A stretch of DNA of 64,000 bases, from NCBI GenBank assembly GCA_041658725.1, contig JBAZZQ010000011.1, positions 16,689 through 80,688 on the forward strand. Direction: 5' to 3'. Position 1 is the first letter of the stretch. The number at the start of each line of letters is the position of its first letter. The position numbers were made by a program, and so were the translations under genes. The notes beneath the pieces were generated by a model. It saw nothing but the letters and a program-made list of their open reading frames with translations. It did not search any database and was not told the origin of the DNA. Below, piece after piece: positions 9,091-17,793 of this stretch. This DNA comes from JBAZZQ01 sp041658725. Its GTDB lineage: Bacteria; Planctomycetota; Phycisphaerae; JAAYCJ01.

Positions 9091-9224
9091 TTAACTAGTT
9101 CCTGTTGCGGAAACAGACTTTTGTCATTCCCGCGAAAGCGGGAATCCAGTTTTTGGGTCTGGATACCCGCTTTCGCGGGTATGACATTTTCGGTTTTTAC
9201 CTTTCCGCAACAGGAACTAACTAA
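9091..9224. repeat. Nested palindromic repeat element (MITE- or REP-like)
   Basis: Outer arms 9091-9113 and 9202-9224 (TTAxxTAGTTCCTGTTGCGGAAA) match with two mismatches. Inside them, arms at 9123-9149 and 9159-9185 (GTCATTCCCGCGAAAGCGGG and onward) form a second long hairpin. The inner sequence resembles a palindromic repeat found in many bacterial genomes. It lies just behind the IS630 remnant and has no coding potential. The stretch 9225-9342 shows nothing further. Confidence 0.8.
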
Positions 9225-9342
9225 TCCATTTCCGTATAATTTGAAAAATATTTTAACCGCTCAACCAGGCTAGCTCCAGATGGAAATCGAGGGTTCTTGA
9301 AGACTGCCCGACAGCCGTAGGGGGCTAGTTAAAGACATGAGG

Positions 9343-9816
9343 TTACTTTTTCCCAATCGCGCGTTGTTGGCGGAAAAATTCCGTCAGCAAGGAACTCGCC
9401 TCCTCCGCCAGCACACCACGACGGATTTGCGGCCGATGGTTAAGCCGGGAATCGGATAATAGATTATATAAGCTCTCCACCGCCCCTGCCTTGGGGTCGG
9501 GCGCCCCGTAGACAACTCGGTCAATCCGGGCCAGGACAATGGCACCGGCGCACATGACGCAGGGTTCAAGCGTAACATAAAGTGTGCAATTGGAAAGCCG
9601 CCAGTCGCCCATTGCCGAAGCGGCGGCGGTAATGGCCAGAATTTCCGCATGGGCCGTCGGATCGTGGAGCATCTGACGCTGATTAAAACCTTTACCGATC
9701 ACTTTCTCTTCATGGACCACGACCGCACCGACCGGAACCTCATTGGCGGCAAAGGCATCCTCCGCCAGCCGAAGGGCCTGGCGCATGAAATATTCATCCG
9801 GATCAAAATTTGTCAT
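9343..9816 (-). CDS. tadA: tRNA-specific adenosine deaminase TadA
   Basis: A 157-residue cytidine-deaminase-fold protein. H56-A57-E58 is the zinc/proton-shuttle motif and P85-C86-V87-M88-C89 is the PCxxC zinc site. It converts A34 to inosine in tRNA-Arg(ACG), which is needed for decoding CGN codons. Length and motif spacing match TadA rather than a guanine or cytosine deaminase. An AAGAAG sequence precedes the ATG. A related paralogue cannot be excluded, but TadA is by far the best fit. Confidence 0.92.
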   Translation of the reverse strand: MTNFDPDEYFMRQALRLAEDAFAANEVPVGAVVVHEEKVIGKGFNQRQMLHDPTAHAEILAITAAASAMGDWRLSNCTLYVTLEPCVMCAGAIVLARIDRVVYGAPDPKAGAVESLYNLLSDSRLNHRPQIRRGVLAEEASSLLTEFFRQQRAIGKK

Positions 9817-9867
9817 CTTCTTAAAAACTCGAAACGCGAAACCTGAAACTCGAAACCAAAAATAAAG

Positions 9868-10283
9868 CGGAGTGCTTCATAAGCCGAATTCTGTTTCCGC
9901 AGCAATGGCGGAGGTGGTCATTTATCTAGGCCTGCCGTTACCGACAGGCTCAAGCGGCCTACCCGGGACTCTTCTGGAGGGGACGAGTCGGGTCAACTCG
10001 CAGCCGGTTTTCACCGACTCTGGTCCCTTATTTGGCCTTGCTGGCGGTGGGGTTTGCCCTGCCGGAACTGTCACCAGTCCCGCGGTGAGCTCTTACCTCA
10101 CCATTTCACCCTTACCGGGTCATTTCCGTAAAGAAATAACTCGGCGGTATATTTTCTGTGGCACTTTCCCGAGGGTCACCCCTGGTGGTCATTAGCCACC
10201 ACCGTACCCTTCCCAGTTCGGACTTTCCTCCCTGTAAGGTAGGCGTTGGCCCACCGTACAGAGCGACCACCTGAAGCACTCCG
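9868..10283 (-). ncRNA. rnpB: RNase P RNA (M1 RNA), bacterial type A
   Basis: Read on the minus strand, the RNA begins near 10283 with CGGAGTGCTTCAGGTGG and contains the conserved P4 sequence GAGGAAAGTCCGAAC (near 10225-10240). It ends with ACAGAATTCGGCTTATGAAG followed by CACTCCG near 9868. The first and last bases pair (CGGAGTGCTT with AAGCACTCCG), forming helix P1. The length of about 416 nt is typical. This is the catalytic subunit that matures the 5' ends of tRNAs. The plus-strand open frame over it is not a gene. Confidence 0.93.
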
Positions 10284-10291
10284 TTGTTCAT

Positions 10292-10297
10292 ATTATA
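10292..10297 (-). promoter_or_regulatory. -10 box of the rnpB promoter
   Basis: TATAAT on the minus strand ends at 10292, which puts the expected transcription start at about 10285, matching the 5' end of the RNase P RNA. A good -35 hexamer was not found at 16-18 bp. Confidence 0.5.
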
Positions 10298-10339
10298 ATG
10301 TGCCGGATTGAAAAATAGTAGGGGGTTTGTTAACCAAAC

Positions 10340-10429
10340 GTAATCCCTCAGTCTTTTCTGGCCGCTTCTTTAAGAGGCACGACCGTAAGGGAGTGTTCTT
10401 CCCACGGCCAGAAAAGACTGAGGGATTAC
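10340..10429. mobile_element. 90-bp MITE-like element with 25-bp terminal inverted repeats and an 8-bp duplication
   Basis: Arms 10340-10364 and 10405-10429 are perfect 25-bp inverted repeats (GTAATCCCTCAGTCTTTTCT...). The element is flanked on both sides by AACCAAAC (10332-10339 and 10430-10437), which looks like an 8-bp target-site duplication. The interior has no reading frame of note but contains a 26-nt sequence also found at 59121. It lies between rnpB and the next gene. Its mobilising transposase was not recognised in the window. Confidence 0.7.
10372..10397 (+). repeat. Copy 1 of a 26-nt shared sequence (loop of the MITE-like element)
   Basis: The sequence AAGAGGCACGACCGTAAGGG plus six more bases occurs here in the loop and again, identically and in the same orientation, at 59121-59146 just before larC. 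The two surroundings are otherwise different. Confidence 0.75.
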
Positions 10430-10487
10430 AACCAAACAAATTCCATCCTTGATCAAATAGGTTAAAAATGGGTATATTGGAGACACG

Positions 10488-12272
10488 ATGAGTGGTGAAA
10501 TGGCCAGAAAACTTCGACTGCATCCAGCCCCCACGGAAGAACCGGTGGAAAAAAACAAACCCCACGGACGATCCGAAGGTGATTGGAAGATTCTTGCCTT
10601 CGTCCTGGCGGTTGGAGCAGGATTGGGGATTTTGAGTCATGTTTACTTTTCATTTATGCGATACTATCGGGCGGAGGGACGCATCGTCATCAAGGGAATC
10701 AGCCAGGAAGTTTATCCATCCGCGGTTCGCAAGCACCTGGTGGGAATGCTAAGCTGTAATTTACCTATCGGGACTGATGAGCAAACATCGATTCAGAAAT
10801 TAATTCGCCAGGGACAGCTTAGTATTTTTCCTTCCGACAAGCAGACGATTTCGTTGCTCGTCAGCGGATCGGACAGGGAAAGCACACGCAAGTTGGTTGA
10901 GGATATCGCTTTGTCATATGTGGCTTATATGAATGAAAATCAGGGTCCGCAGAGTCCAGAAATTCTAAAAGAGTATAAAGAGCTTCAGCTCCAGCATGGG
11001 CGAATGAGGCTCCAGATCAGCAATCTGACGCAAGATTTGCCGCATGAGAAAATCGACCAGGTTCTGAACACGGTGTCGCGGAGGATACAGGACCGGGGCA
11101 CAGAGGCGGACGGGTTGATCAGCCGGCTGGACAAGGTCAATAAGGACATTTCCGCACTTCGCGACCAGTTGGCGCACCCGACATTAAAACTGGACCCCCA
11201 GCGGTGGAACCAGATCAGGCACTCGGACCGGATGTATTCAGGAGACTTAAATGCTCTCCGAGGCAAACACGCCGATTATATGTCCAACCTGGAATCGGAC
11301 ATGAAGGAGCTGACAAGTTCGCTGAACCAGCTTCACAATCTGCTTAAAACGATTTCCGCTAAGATCAGCCAACAGCTTCAAATACAACTTCCGGAGGATC
11401 TTTCTGACGATCTACTGGAAATGAACCTGGCGGTGGAAAAGTATGACGGTCAGGTGGTTCGATTTGGCGAGCGTTGGGAGCGGTACCAGGCGAAACTCGT
11501 TGAATTGCTTTCCAGCCCGGCGGAGGCGGATTTCGACGGGATCGGCACCTTGCTTTCGCAGTTACGGCAGGATTTGCTGCAAAGATGCTCTCGGCTGCCC
11601 ACTCGCATGGAAGGACTGTTTAATCAATTACGCCAGGGTTCGGGGCAACCGGGTAAATTATCCGGTCTGACGGCCCGAAATGTGGCCAGTTCCGGCATTT
11701 CCGGTGATCTGGGACAGGTTTTGGACACGTGGCGAAAAATAACGTTTCATTTAAATCGGCTATTTCCCGACGGGAACGTTAATTTGCTGACGTTGGGACG
11801 GGTGTGCCGATCGCTGCAATGGCGGCTGAATTTTCGTGAAAAGCAACTCAGGCAGATGATCGAAGAGCAACAGTTGGCAATTCAAAAACGAGAAACGCAA
11901 AACAACCTGGTCCTGCTTCAGAAAGAATTTGAGCAAACGAGTGGGAAGCTGATTGAGTTATATCGGCAATTTTCGGGCGACCAGCGGCAGTGGGTGGATA
12001 TCAGCAAACGCTGGCCGGCATTGCAGCGGACGCAAGAGTCGATTCGGAAAAATGAGATTCAAATGGCCCAGATCGAAAAAGAGTTAGGTGAGGAAAACGT
12101 TTCCCTGGGCCACGAGCGGTTAGAAACACGGCCGGCGATCGTGCGGGCCTACAGTTACGCTGGGATTGATCCGAAATGGGAAATCCTGTGGATGATCCTG
12201 CCGGTGATCATTGGACTGGGGGTGACGGGAGTCCTCCGGCCAGAGGTTTTTAGAGTGATATTTTTATTTTGA
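10488..12272 (+). CDS. Large coiled-coil membrane protein with Wzz-like topology
   Basis: A 594-residue protein. A transmembrane helix lies near residues 34-56 (WKILAFVLAVGAGLGIL). Then come a beta/alpha region about 60-150, a long heptad-rich coiled-coil about 160-545, and a second transmembrane helix near the C-terminus (ILWMILPVIIGLGVTGVL). This two-helix, long-coiled-coil arrangement resembles chain-length regulators of polysaccharide export (Wzz/GumC), but the proline-rich motif before TM2 is not evident and there is no tyrosine-kinase domain. No polysaccharide genes lie alongside. A TTGGAG ribosome site precedes the ATG. It overlaps deoC tail-to-tail by 9 nt. Confidence 0.6.
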   Translation: MSGEMARKLRLHPAPTEEPVEKNKPHGRSEGDWKILAFVLAVGAGLGILSHVYFSFMRYYRAEGRIVIKGISQEVYPSAVRKHLVGMLSCNLPIGTDEQTSIQKLIRQGQLSIFPSDKQTISLLVSGSDRESTRKLVEDIALSYVAYMNENQGPQSPEILKEYKELQLQHGRMRLQISNLTQDLPHEKIDQVLNTVSRRIQDRGTEADGLISRLDKVNKDISALRDQLAHPTLKLDPQRWNQIRHSDRMYSGDLNALRGKHADYMSNLESDMKELTSSLNQLHNLLKTISAKISQQLQIQLPEDLSDDLLEMNLAVEKYDGQVVRFGERWERYQAKLVELLSSPAEADFDGIGTLLSQLRQDLLQRCSRLPTRMEGLFNQLRQGSGQPGKLSGLTARNVASSGISGDLGQVLDTWRKITFHLNRLFPDGNVNLLTLGRVCRSLQWRLNFREKQLRQMIEEQQLAIQKRETQNNLVLLQKEFEQTSGKLIELYRQFSGDQRQWVDISKRWPALQRTQESIRKNEIQMAQIEKELGEENVSLGHERLETRPAIVRAYSYAGIDPKWEILWMILPVIIGLGVTGVLRPEVFRVIFLF

Positions 12273-12950
12273 TCCAAATCTTTTTCGACATTCGTCGAGA
12301 ATGACGGTGGTGGCGGTGGCCCCGATGCGAGTCGCACCGGCGGATTGAAATTCCAGAAGTTTTTCCAGACTGCGAATGCCACCGGCGGCTTTGACCTGGA
12401 CCTGCGGCGGGGAAAATGTACGCATCAGCTTTACGTCCTCAACGGCGGCTCCCGAAGAGCCGAAACCAGTGGATGTTTTCACAAAATCCACCTTCAATTC
12501 GCCGCAGATTTCACATAACTTTATTTTGTGCTCCTCACGCAGGTAACAATTTTCAAAGATGACTTTGACGATGGCCCCCGCCACATGCGCGATCGTTACC
12601 ACCGCTTCGATATCCCGTCGGACATAATCCCAGTCTCCGCTTAAGACCTTTCCGATGTTGACCACCATATCAAGTTCCACGGCGCCCTGTTCGATGGTCT
12701 GCTGCGATTCGGCGGCTTTGACGGACGTGGGGTGCGAGCCGTGAGGAAATCCAATAGTAACCCCTGGTTTGACAGTGGAGCCTTTCAGAATTTCAGCGAC
12801 CATTTTGACGGCATAAGGTTTTACGCAGACACCGGCCACGTTGTGCTCTCTGGCCAGTTCGGCACCCTGTCGGATTTCCTCATCCGTCATCGTCGGCGAC
12901 AGCAGAGAATGATCGATCATTTTGGCGATTTCATTACAGTTAAAATTCAT
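12264..12950 (-). CDS. deoC: Deoxyribose-phosphate aldolase
   Basis: A 228-residue class I aldolase. K129 (VKVIFEN) is the Schiff-base Lys; D94 (ELDMVVN) and K158 (VKTSTGF) complete the catalytic triad known from E. coli DeoC. It splits 2-deoxyribose 5-phosphate into glyceraldehyde 3-phosphate and acetaldehyde in deoxynucleoside breakdown. There is no usual ribosome site before the ATG. It lies downstream of an uncharacterised coiled-coil gene and pheT in the same direction, and no other deo genes are present. Confidence 0.93.
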   Translation of the reverse strand: MNFNCNEIAKMIDHSLLSPTMTDEEIRQGAELAREHNVAGVCVKPYAVKMVAEILKGSTVKPGVTIGFPHGSHPTSVKAAESQQTIEQGAVELDMVVNIGKVLSGDWDYVRRDIEAVVTIAHVAGAIVKVIFENCYLREEHKIKLCEICGELKVDFVKTSTGFGSSGAAVEDVKLMRTFSPPQVQVKAAGGIRSLEKLLEFQSAGATRIGATATTVILDECRKRFGSK

Positions 12951-12964
12951 TTTGGTTATAGTTT

Positions 12965-13717
12965 TCAGAAAGCCTTTACAATGCCAATCACCGCAATACC
13001 CAGAAGGGTCAGGGCGATAATCACCGTCAGAGCGAAGTTGATTTTTGCGTAGTTGCTTTGCTGCCGAACCAGGTCGATAATCGGCTGGATTTGTAACGCC
13101 AATCCTTTGGCGAATTCCTCGCGATTGGCCTGCTGGATTTCCGCGTAACGAGCCAACGAGGCCACATGCCGTCCTAATGTATCCATAGTCCGAAGCAGCG
13201 CCCGGTCGGTCTGATTGTCGGATTGGAGCTGATCCTCGATGGCAGACAATTTTTCCGATTGCTCACGCGAAGACTTGGGAACCGCCTCCAAAGCTCCGCT
13301 GAGGCGATCCGTGGTTGATGTCAACCGCTGGACCTCGGAGAGCATCTGCTCGAGAATTTTTCCGTGCCGGTCCATGAGGGTGACATGTTTATCCTGGTTT
13401 TGCGCCATTTGCAGAAGATTCTGACTCTGGTTGTCGAAGCCCTGGCTCAATTTGTCCAGCGTACTGACGAGTTTTTCATTGGTTTGCGTCATTTGCTCAA
13501 TCGAAGACTCAGTCAGCAGAGAAAGCTGCCGGCGCTGCATCCATCGGCCGATAGCGCCGGGAGTGCCGGGGTCGGTATCGGTATCTTCCTGCGGTTCCTC
13601 GGTATGGATTTTCAATTCGCTCTCCACATTCAGTTCGTTCGCGGAATCGCTGAGTTCCGGTTCGAAATCTTTATTCCCAATTCGATCCGTAACCTGTTTC
13701 CACCATTTTTTTACCAT
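12965..13717 (-). CDS. Coiled-coil protein with one C-terminal membrane anchor, unknown function
   Basis: Not recognised as a family. Residues 1-60 are acidic and Pro/Thr-rich, and residues about 70-220 are heptad-rich (many Gln, Leu, Ser; e.g. KLSQGFDNQSQNLLQMAQ). A single hydrophobic segment, residues about 228-247 (FALTVIIALTLLGIAVIGIV), ends the protein as a tail anchor, so the coiled-coil probably faces the cytoplasm. The layout resembles methyl-accepting or scaffold-like tail-anchored proteins without any signalling motif. It sits between pheT and deoC, 16 nt and 14 nt away, in a likely operon. Confidence 0.6.
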   Translation of the reverse strand: MVKKWWKQVTDRIGNKDFEPELSDSANELNVESELKIHTEEPQEDTDTDPGTPGAIGRWMQRRQLSLLTESSIEQMTQTNEKLVSTLDKLSQGFDNQSQNLLQMAQNQDKHVTLMDRHGKILEQMLSEVQRLTSTTDRLSGALEAVPKSSREQSEKLSAIEDQLQSDNQTDRALLRTMDTLGRHVASLARYAEIQQANREEFAKGLALQIQPIIDLVRQQSNYAKINFALTVIIALTLLGIAVIGIVKAF

Positions 13718-13733
13718 CGCACATACCCTCCAA

Positions 13734-15755
13734 TTAAATCGTTCGTAATTGAGCTTTGCATGATTCCGCCAAAGCCTGGATCACCCGCTGCTGATCAGCG
13801 TCAACCTCTTCGTGCGTCAGGCTGCGGTCCAGATTGCGATATCGCAAAGTGAAGAACAAACTCTTTTGCCCCTTCGGAATTTGCTTGCCTCGGAAAAGTT
13901 CACCGAAGTCAATGGATTCCAGATCGGAAATCCGCAATCCCAGTATGACGCGTTCGATTGTTTCCCAGGAAACCTGTTCATCAACAATAATGGAAAGGTC
14001 CCGTTCGATGGCGGGGAATTTCGGAAGAGGCGAAAAGACCGCCGGCTCAAACGGCAGATCGGTCATCACGTCAAAGTTGATCTCGGCCACCGCCGACGGT
14101 TTTTTCAGATCGAATATTTTTTGCGTTTCGGGATTAATCGTCCCGATAATGCCGATAGGTCTGGAGCCAAGAAAAACCTGGGCCGACTGATCGGGCAGGA
14201 ACCACGGCATCGGTTTGGAAACGAGCCGAATCTTCTCAGGACTGTTAATCAGCCGGAACATCAATTCCAGCGTCCCACGGACACTCCGCACATCGGCCAG
14301 GGAAGATAAGATCGCCAGATGCTTTTCCTCCAGAGGCAACTTGCCCGCAGGGTTAGGCCGATAGGTCCGGGCGATTTCATAAACATCCGAGACGGCATTT
14401 CCCGCGTCCTGGTTCAGAACACGAACCGAGAGCAATGACGGGATCAGCGAACAACGAAGGGCGTCGTTGACCTGTCGGCGGGTGCTGGCGACACGAAGAA
14501 CGTTGTCGGACGGCACGTCTGTAAAAAGGGCTGCGAACTTCGGTTCGACCAGGGTAACGGTAACGGCTTCGCTGAACCCGCATTGATTTAATGCCTGGTG
14601 AACGAGCCGGGTCATTTTTTCCATCCTGGACGAGGAGACGGCGGTAATGCTTATCGAATCGACCGTAGGAATTTTGTTCAAACCTACAATGCGCCCGATT
14701 TCCTCGACAAGGTCGATGGGACGTGAAACTTCCGCCCGAAACGGCAGGGAAAGGACTGTCATTTTTTCGCTGTCATGCCCCTCAATCGCAAAACCAAGCG
14801 ATTTTAAAATCCGCAGCACCACCGGAATTTCAACCTCAATGCCCAGAACGTCCTTTATTTTTTTGAATTTCAATTCGATCTTCGTTGGCGTAACTGGTTT
14901 AGTCCAGACGTCAATCTCGCCCTGGGCCGCCTCACCGCCGCAGAGTCTAACAATCAGATCGACCGCCCGACGCGACGCCCAATCCACATTAACCGGATCG
15001 ATCCTCCGCTCGAAGCGATAGGAGGAATCTGAATGCAAATTAAATTTGCGAGCAGTCCGGCGGATGCAAACGGGGTCGAATTCCGCGCTTTCGAGTAAAA
15101 TGTCTTTTGTCGATTCTGAGACTTCGCTATTAATCCCGCCCATGATTCCAGCCAGCGCAACCGCCCGTTCTGCGTCGGCGATGACGAGCGTTTCGGAATC
15201 CAGCTCGTGCGCAGAGTGATCGATGGCGACGAAGCGTTCCCCGGGCTTGGCCGGACGAACGATGATTTTTCGACCGCTGAGCTTATCCAGATCGAACGCA
15301 TGAAGTGGCTGGCCGGTTTCCATCAGCACATAATTCGTGATATCGACGACATTGTTGATGCTTCTTATCCCGATGGCCTCCAGGCGATCCACGATCCATT
15401 TGGGCGAAGGACCGATCTTAACATTGTTAATCACACGGGCGACGTACCGCGGGCATAACTTCGGTGCAACCACCTCGACCACCGTCTGCGCTGTGACAGG
15501 CCGGCCGGCGGCAGCATATTCCACCGATGGAAGTTTCAATTCTTTTCCCAAAATCGCCGCCGTTTCCCGCGCGATGCCGATATGCCCGAGGCAATCGGGA
15601 CGGTTCGAGGTTACTTCCAAATCCAGCAGGATATCTGCGGGCAGGTCTTTGATCGACTCGATATTAAATCCCGTATGAATCAATTTCTCCGCCAACTCCA
15701 TAGCCGGCAAATCAATTTCCACGTAATCCTTCAACCAATTAAATGAAACCTTCAT
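13734..15755 (-). CDS. pheT: Phenylalanyl-tRNA synthetase beta subunit, short form
   Basis: The start is set at 15755, where MKVSFNWLKDYVEIDL matches the universal PheT N-terminus; the frame is open 16 codons further up. Domains follow as B1 and B3/B4 (EVTSNRPDCLGHIGIARE, NVVDITNYV), B5 (domain-binding segment, IDLVEEIGRIVGLNKIP), the synthetase-like core and a C-terminal anticodon-binding fold (ERDLSIIVDEQVSWETI). At 673 residues it lacks the roughly 110-residue EMAP-like tRNA-binding domain normally inserted after residue 40. The beta subunit pairs with PheS, whose gene is not in the window. Confidence 0.92.
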   Translation of the reverse strand: MKVSFNWLKDYVEIDLPAMELAEKLIHTGFNIESIKDLPADILLDLEVTSNRPDCLGHIGIARETAAILGKELKLPSVEYAAAGRPVTAQTVVEVVAPKLCPRYVARVINNVKIGPSPKWIVDRLEAIGIRSINNVVDITNYVLMETGQPLHAFDLDKLSGRKIIVRPAKPGERFVAIDHSAHELDSETLVIADAERAVALAGIMGGINSEVSESTKDILLESAEFDPVCIRRTARKFNLHSDSSYRFERRIDPVNVDWASRRAVDLIVRLCGGEAAQGEIDVWTKPVTPTKIELKFKKIKDVLGIEVEIPVVLRILKSLGFAIEGHDSEKMTVLSLPFRAEVSRPIDLVEEIGRIVGLNKIPTVDSISITAVSSSRMEKMTRLVHQALNQCGFSEAVTVTLVEPKFAALFTDVPSDNVLRVASTRRQVNDALRCSLIPSLLSVRVLNQDAGNAVSDVYEIARTYRPNPAGKLPLEEKHLAILSSLADVRSVRGTLELMFRLINSPEKIRLVSKPMPWFLPDQSAQVFLGSRPIGIIGTINPETQKIFDLKKPSAVAEINFDVMTDLPFEPAVFSPLPKFPAIERDLSIIVDEQVSWETIERVILGLRISDLESIDFGELFRGKQIPKGQKSLFFTLRYRNLDRSLTHEEVDADQQRVIQALAESCKAQLRTI

Positions 15756-15936
15756 AATCTCACAAACTCCAGAAATGAATATATCCCCCCTATCTTCTTG
15801 CAATGGGTAAATTTTGTCAAAGTCAATTCTGACATTTTGACAGATTTAAAGGTCGAAATTATCAGAGAAGTTAAAAGAGGTGGAGACGCTAAACATGCTA
15901 CCGGGAAGAAACTATCTCAAAAGGCGTTATAACACG

Positions 15937-15970
15937 GTCATTGCGAGGAGCGAAGCGGCGAAGCAATCCC
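15937..15970. repeat. Single arm of the GTCATTGCGAG palindromic repeat family
   Basis: GGTCATTGCGAGGAGCGAAG followed by CGGCGAAGCAATCCC matches one arm of the palindromes at 27877, 41031, 52264 and 56648. The partner arm is missing, so this is a half copy or relic. The rest of 15756-15994 shows nothing else. Confidence 0.7.
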
Positions 15971-15994
15971 CTTGAGACGGCATGCTCCGGGTGG

Positions 15995-17383
15995 TTAATC
16001 GCCTTTCAGACTCGATCCGGCGATAAGGCTAAAACCAAGCAAAATGAGCCCGATGGGAATGATAGCGAGCAATCCGCACGGAGCGCCCTTGCCAATAACA
16101 TCACTGATACTCTTAGCCTCCGATGCGCCAGCCAACTCTTCGGAAACCGTGGCCGATAGAGGAACCCGGTAATCGTCGGCCAGGGAAATGTTGTCGCCGA
16201 CCGTGCCGTTATCGTTCAACACATCGGGCGATTTAAAAGCTTGCTCCGGAGTCCCGACAGTCAATTGAACCGTCCAGTCAATAGATTGTTCCAGAACCTC
16301 ACGATTTCGACGAACCCAGTCTGTAGGATCATACGCCCGCGCGGTGACGGTGTAAGTGCCGGGACCCAGATTCACATCGCTTAGTCGAAACGTTTCTCCC
16401 TCGGCATCCGGAATCGGAATCCCACCGATCAGCCATTCGATCTTGATGACGTTCGAATCGACCACCTTCACCCAAAGCGAATCAGGATCGACCAGCAAAC
16501 TAGCGTTATCCAGCCACCCGTCCATCGGCCTTACACGAGCATAAATATCCAGAATGATTTTTTCCCGGCAGACCGCGTCGAACGGTTCGCCCAAATAGCG
16601 CATCTTGGAATTATTCGAAGGGCTGTATATTCCACGATCGCAATAATAAGCCCCTTCATACACCCCGATCACACCGACTCCGGGTTGATCATAACCCAGC
16701 CATTGCGACCATTTTTCCCCCGAAGGCGATGATGTTACATTCACTTCATTCGGTTCCGGTCCGTAATAGGTCTCATCGTTCCCGCCATATTCATCGGCCA
16801 AATTGTTGAAGGAATGACCCATTTCATGCAAGGCAATCTCCGCGCCGTTGGAATAACCGCCCGAATAAACGGAATAGGTCCCCGTCCCGCCGCCGGCGAT
16901 GGCCGAATTGACCGTCACAAGAACAATGTCCGGATTGAACGAAGCATCCCCCAAACCCTGATCCAACTGCTGGGTCGTTTTGTCGCTATCGACGTAAAGA
17001 GAATTACGATTGACTCCATCGTAGTAATAGCTGGCATCCAATGCGGTATTGCGATAAATGCCTTGAGGCGGGACATCGACCCCCGATTCGCTGGAAACGA
17101 CGTTCACTTGATGAACGTTAAAAAAATTACGATACCGCGGATATGGGTCCTGACCGTCCTGGAAAAAATGCTTCAACGCGGTTTGGATATGCTCGCGATA
17201 GGTGCTCTCAAGTTCCTGCTGCGTATAACCATCACCCAGAAAAACCATATTCACCCGATTCAAAACCGGACCATTATTCTGGACGGTGGAATATTCACCC
17301 CGCGCCGGCTCGCAAAACAAACCGATAAGCACCGGCAGGAAAAAACACAGCCAAAAAAGCGCACTACCCTTTGTATACAACAT
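15995..17383 (-). CDS. Secreted M64-family metallopeptidase (IgA-peptidase-like)
   Basis: A signal peptide (residues 1-29, ALFWLCFFLPVLIGLFCEP) precedes an M64 domain. The zinc site is HEMGH at 186-190 with LADEYGG just behind (E198 as third ligand), a typical M64 signature. The region about 300-400 looks like an Ig-like or PKD-type beta domain (GTYTVTARAYDPTDW). The last 30 residues are PCG plus a hydrophobic helix and a short tail, as in sorting signals. It probably cleaves extracellular protein. M64 members are mostly uncharacterised, so the substrate is unknown. Confidence 0.88.
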   Translation of the reverse strand: MLYTKGSALFWLCFFLPVLIGLFCEPARGEYSTVQNNGPVLNRVNMVFLGDGYTQQELESTYREHIQTALKHFFQDGQDPYPRYRNFFNVHQVNVVSSESGVDVPPQGIYRNTALDASYYYDGVNRNSLYVDSDKTTQQLDQGLGDASFNPDIVLVTVNSAIAGGGTGTYSVYSGGYSNGAEIALHEMGHSFNNLADEYGGNDETYYGPEPNEVNVTSSPSGEKWSQWLGYDQPGVGVIGVYEGAYYCDRGIYSPSNNSKMRYLGEPFDAVCREKIILDIYARVRPMDGWLDNASLLVDPDSLWVKVVDSNVIKIEWLIGGIPIPDAEGETFRLSDVNLGPGTYTVTARAYDPTDWVRRNREVLEQSIDWTVQLTVGTPEQAFKSPDVLNDNGTVGDNISLADDYRVPLSATVSEELAGASEAKSISDVIGKGAPCGLLAIIPIGLILLGFSLIAGSSLKGD

Positions 17384-17793
17384 AGTCTTTCTCCGCCTCT
17401 GTTTCCAATGTCATTTGAACAGCCAATACGCCCCAGAGAGCCGGACGTACCCTCTAAATCGGACGTTCCACCAGGCAAGGTAAGTTAATAATTCTCCCCA
17501 GGATTATCAGACGTTTAGACGTTTGTGGTAACCGTTCAGACTATTTTTTCGTAGGGGCGGCCCTTGCGTGGGTCGCCCTTTTCGACAATGTTATCCTGAG
17601 CGTCTTCTCCATAGGCATTAATTTCAATAAAGAAATTTATTCTCCATAAGACTGGTAATTTCAATGGCTTGCAATGATTTGCAAAAAAAGAAAATTTCCC
17701 ATTAACATAATGGCTATTCTTATCGCCTTTACTCTGGACATGATATTTTTTGCCCTGAACTGCCAAGAAGTATGTTTAAAAGAAAGCAAAACG
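17384..17793. other. Intergenic region with a terminator-like hairpin
   Basis: Between the M64 gene and the next gene lies a hairpin GGGCGGCCC-TTGCGT-GGGTCGCCC (17554-17578) followed by TTTT, which could terminate transcription. Similar sequence motifs are common as repeats in environmental genomes. The first part of the ORF upstream of 17794 is not supported as coding. Confidence 0.4.

Noticed and set aside
9872..10195. Plus-strand ORF over 9872-10195
   Set aside because: It lies on the RNase P RNA; no protein features.
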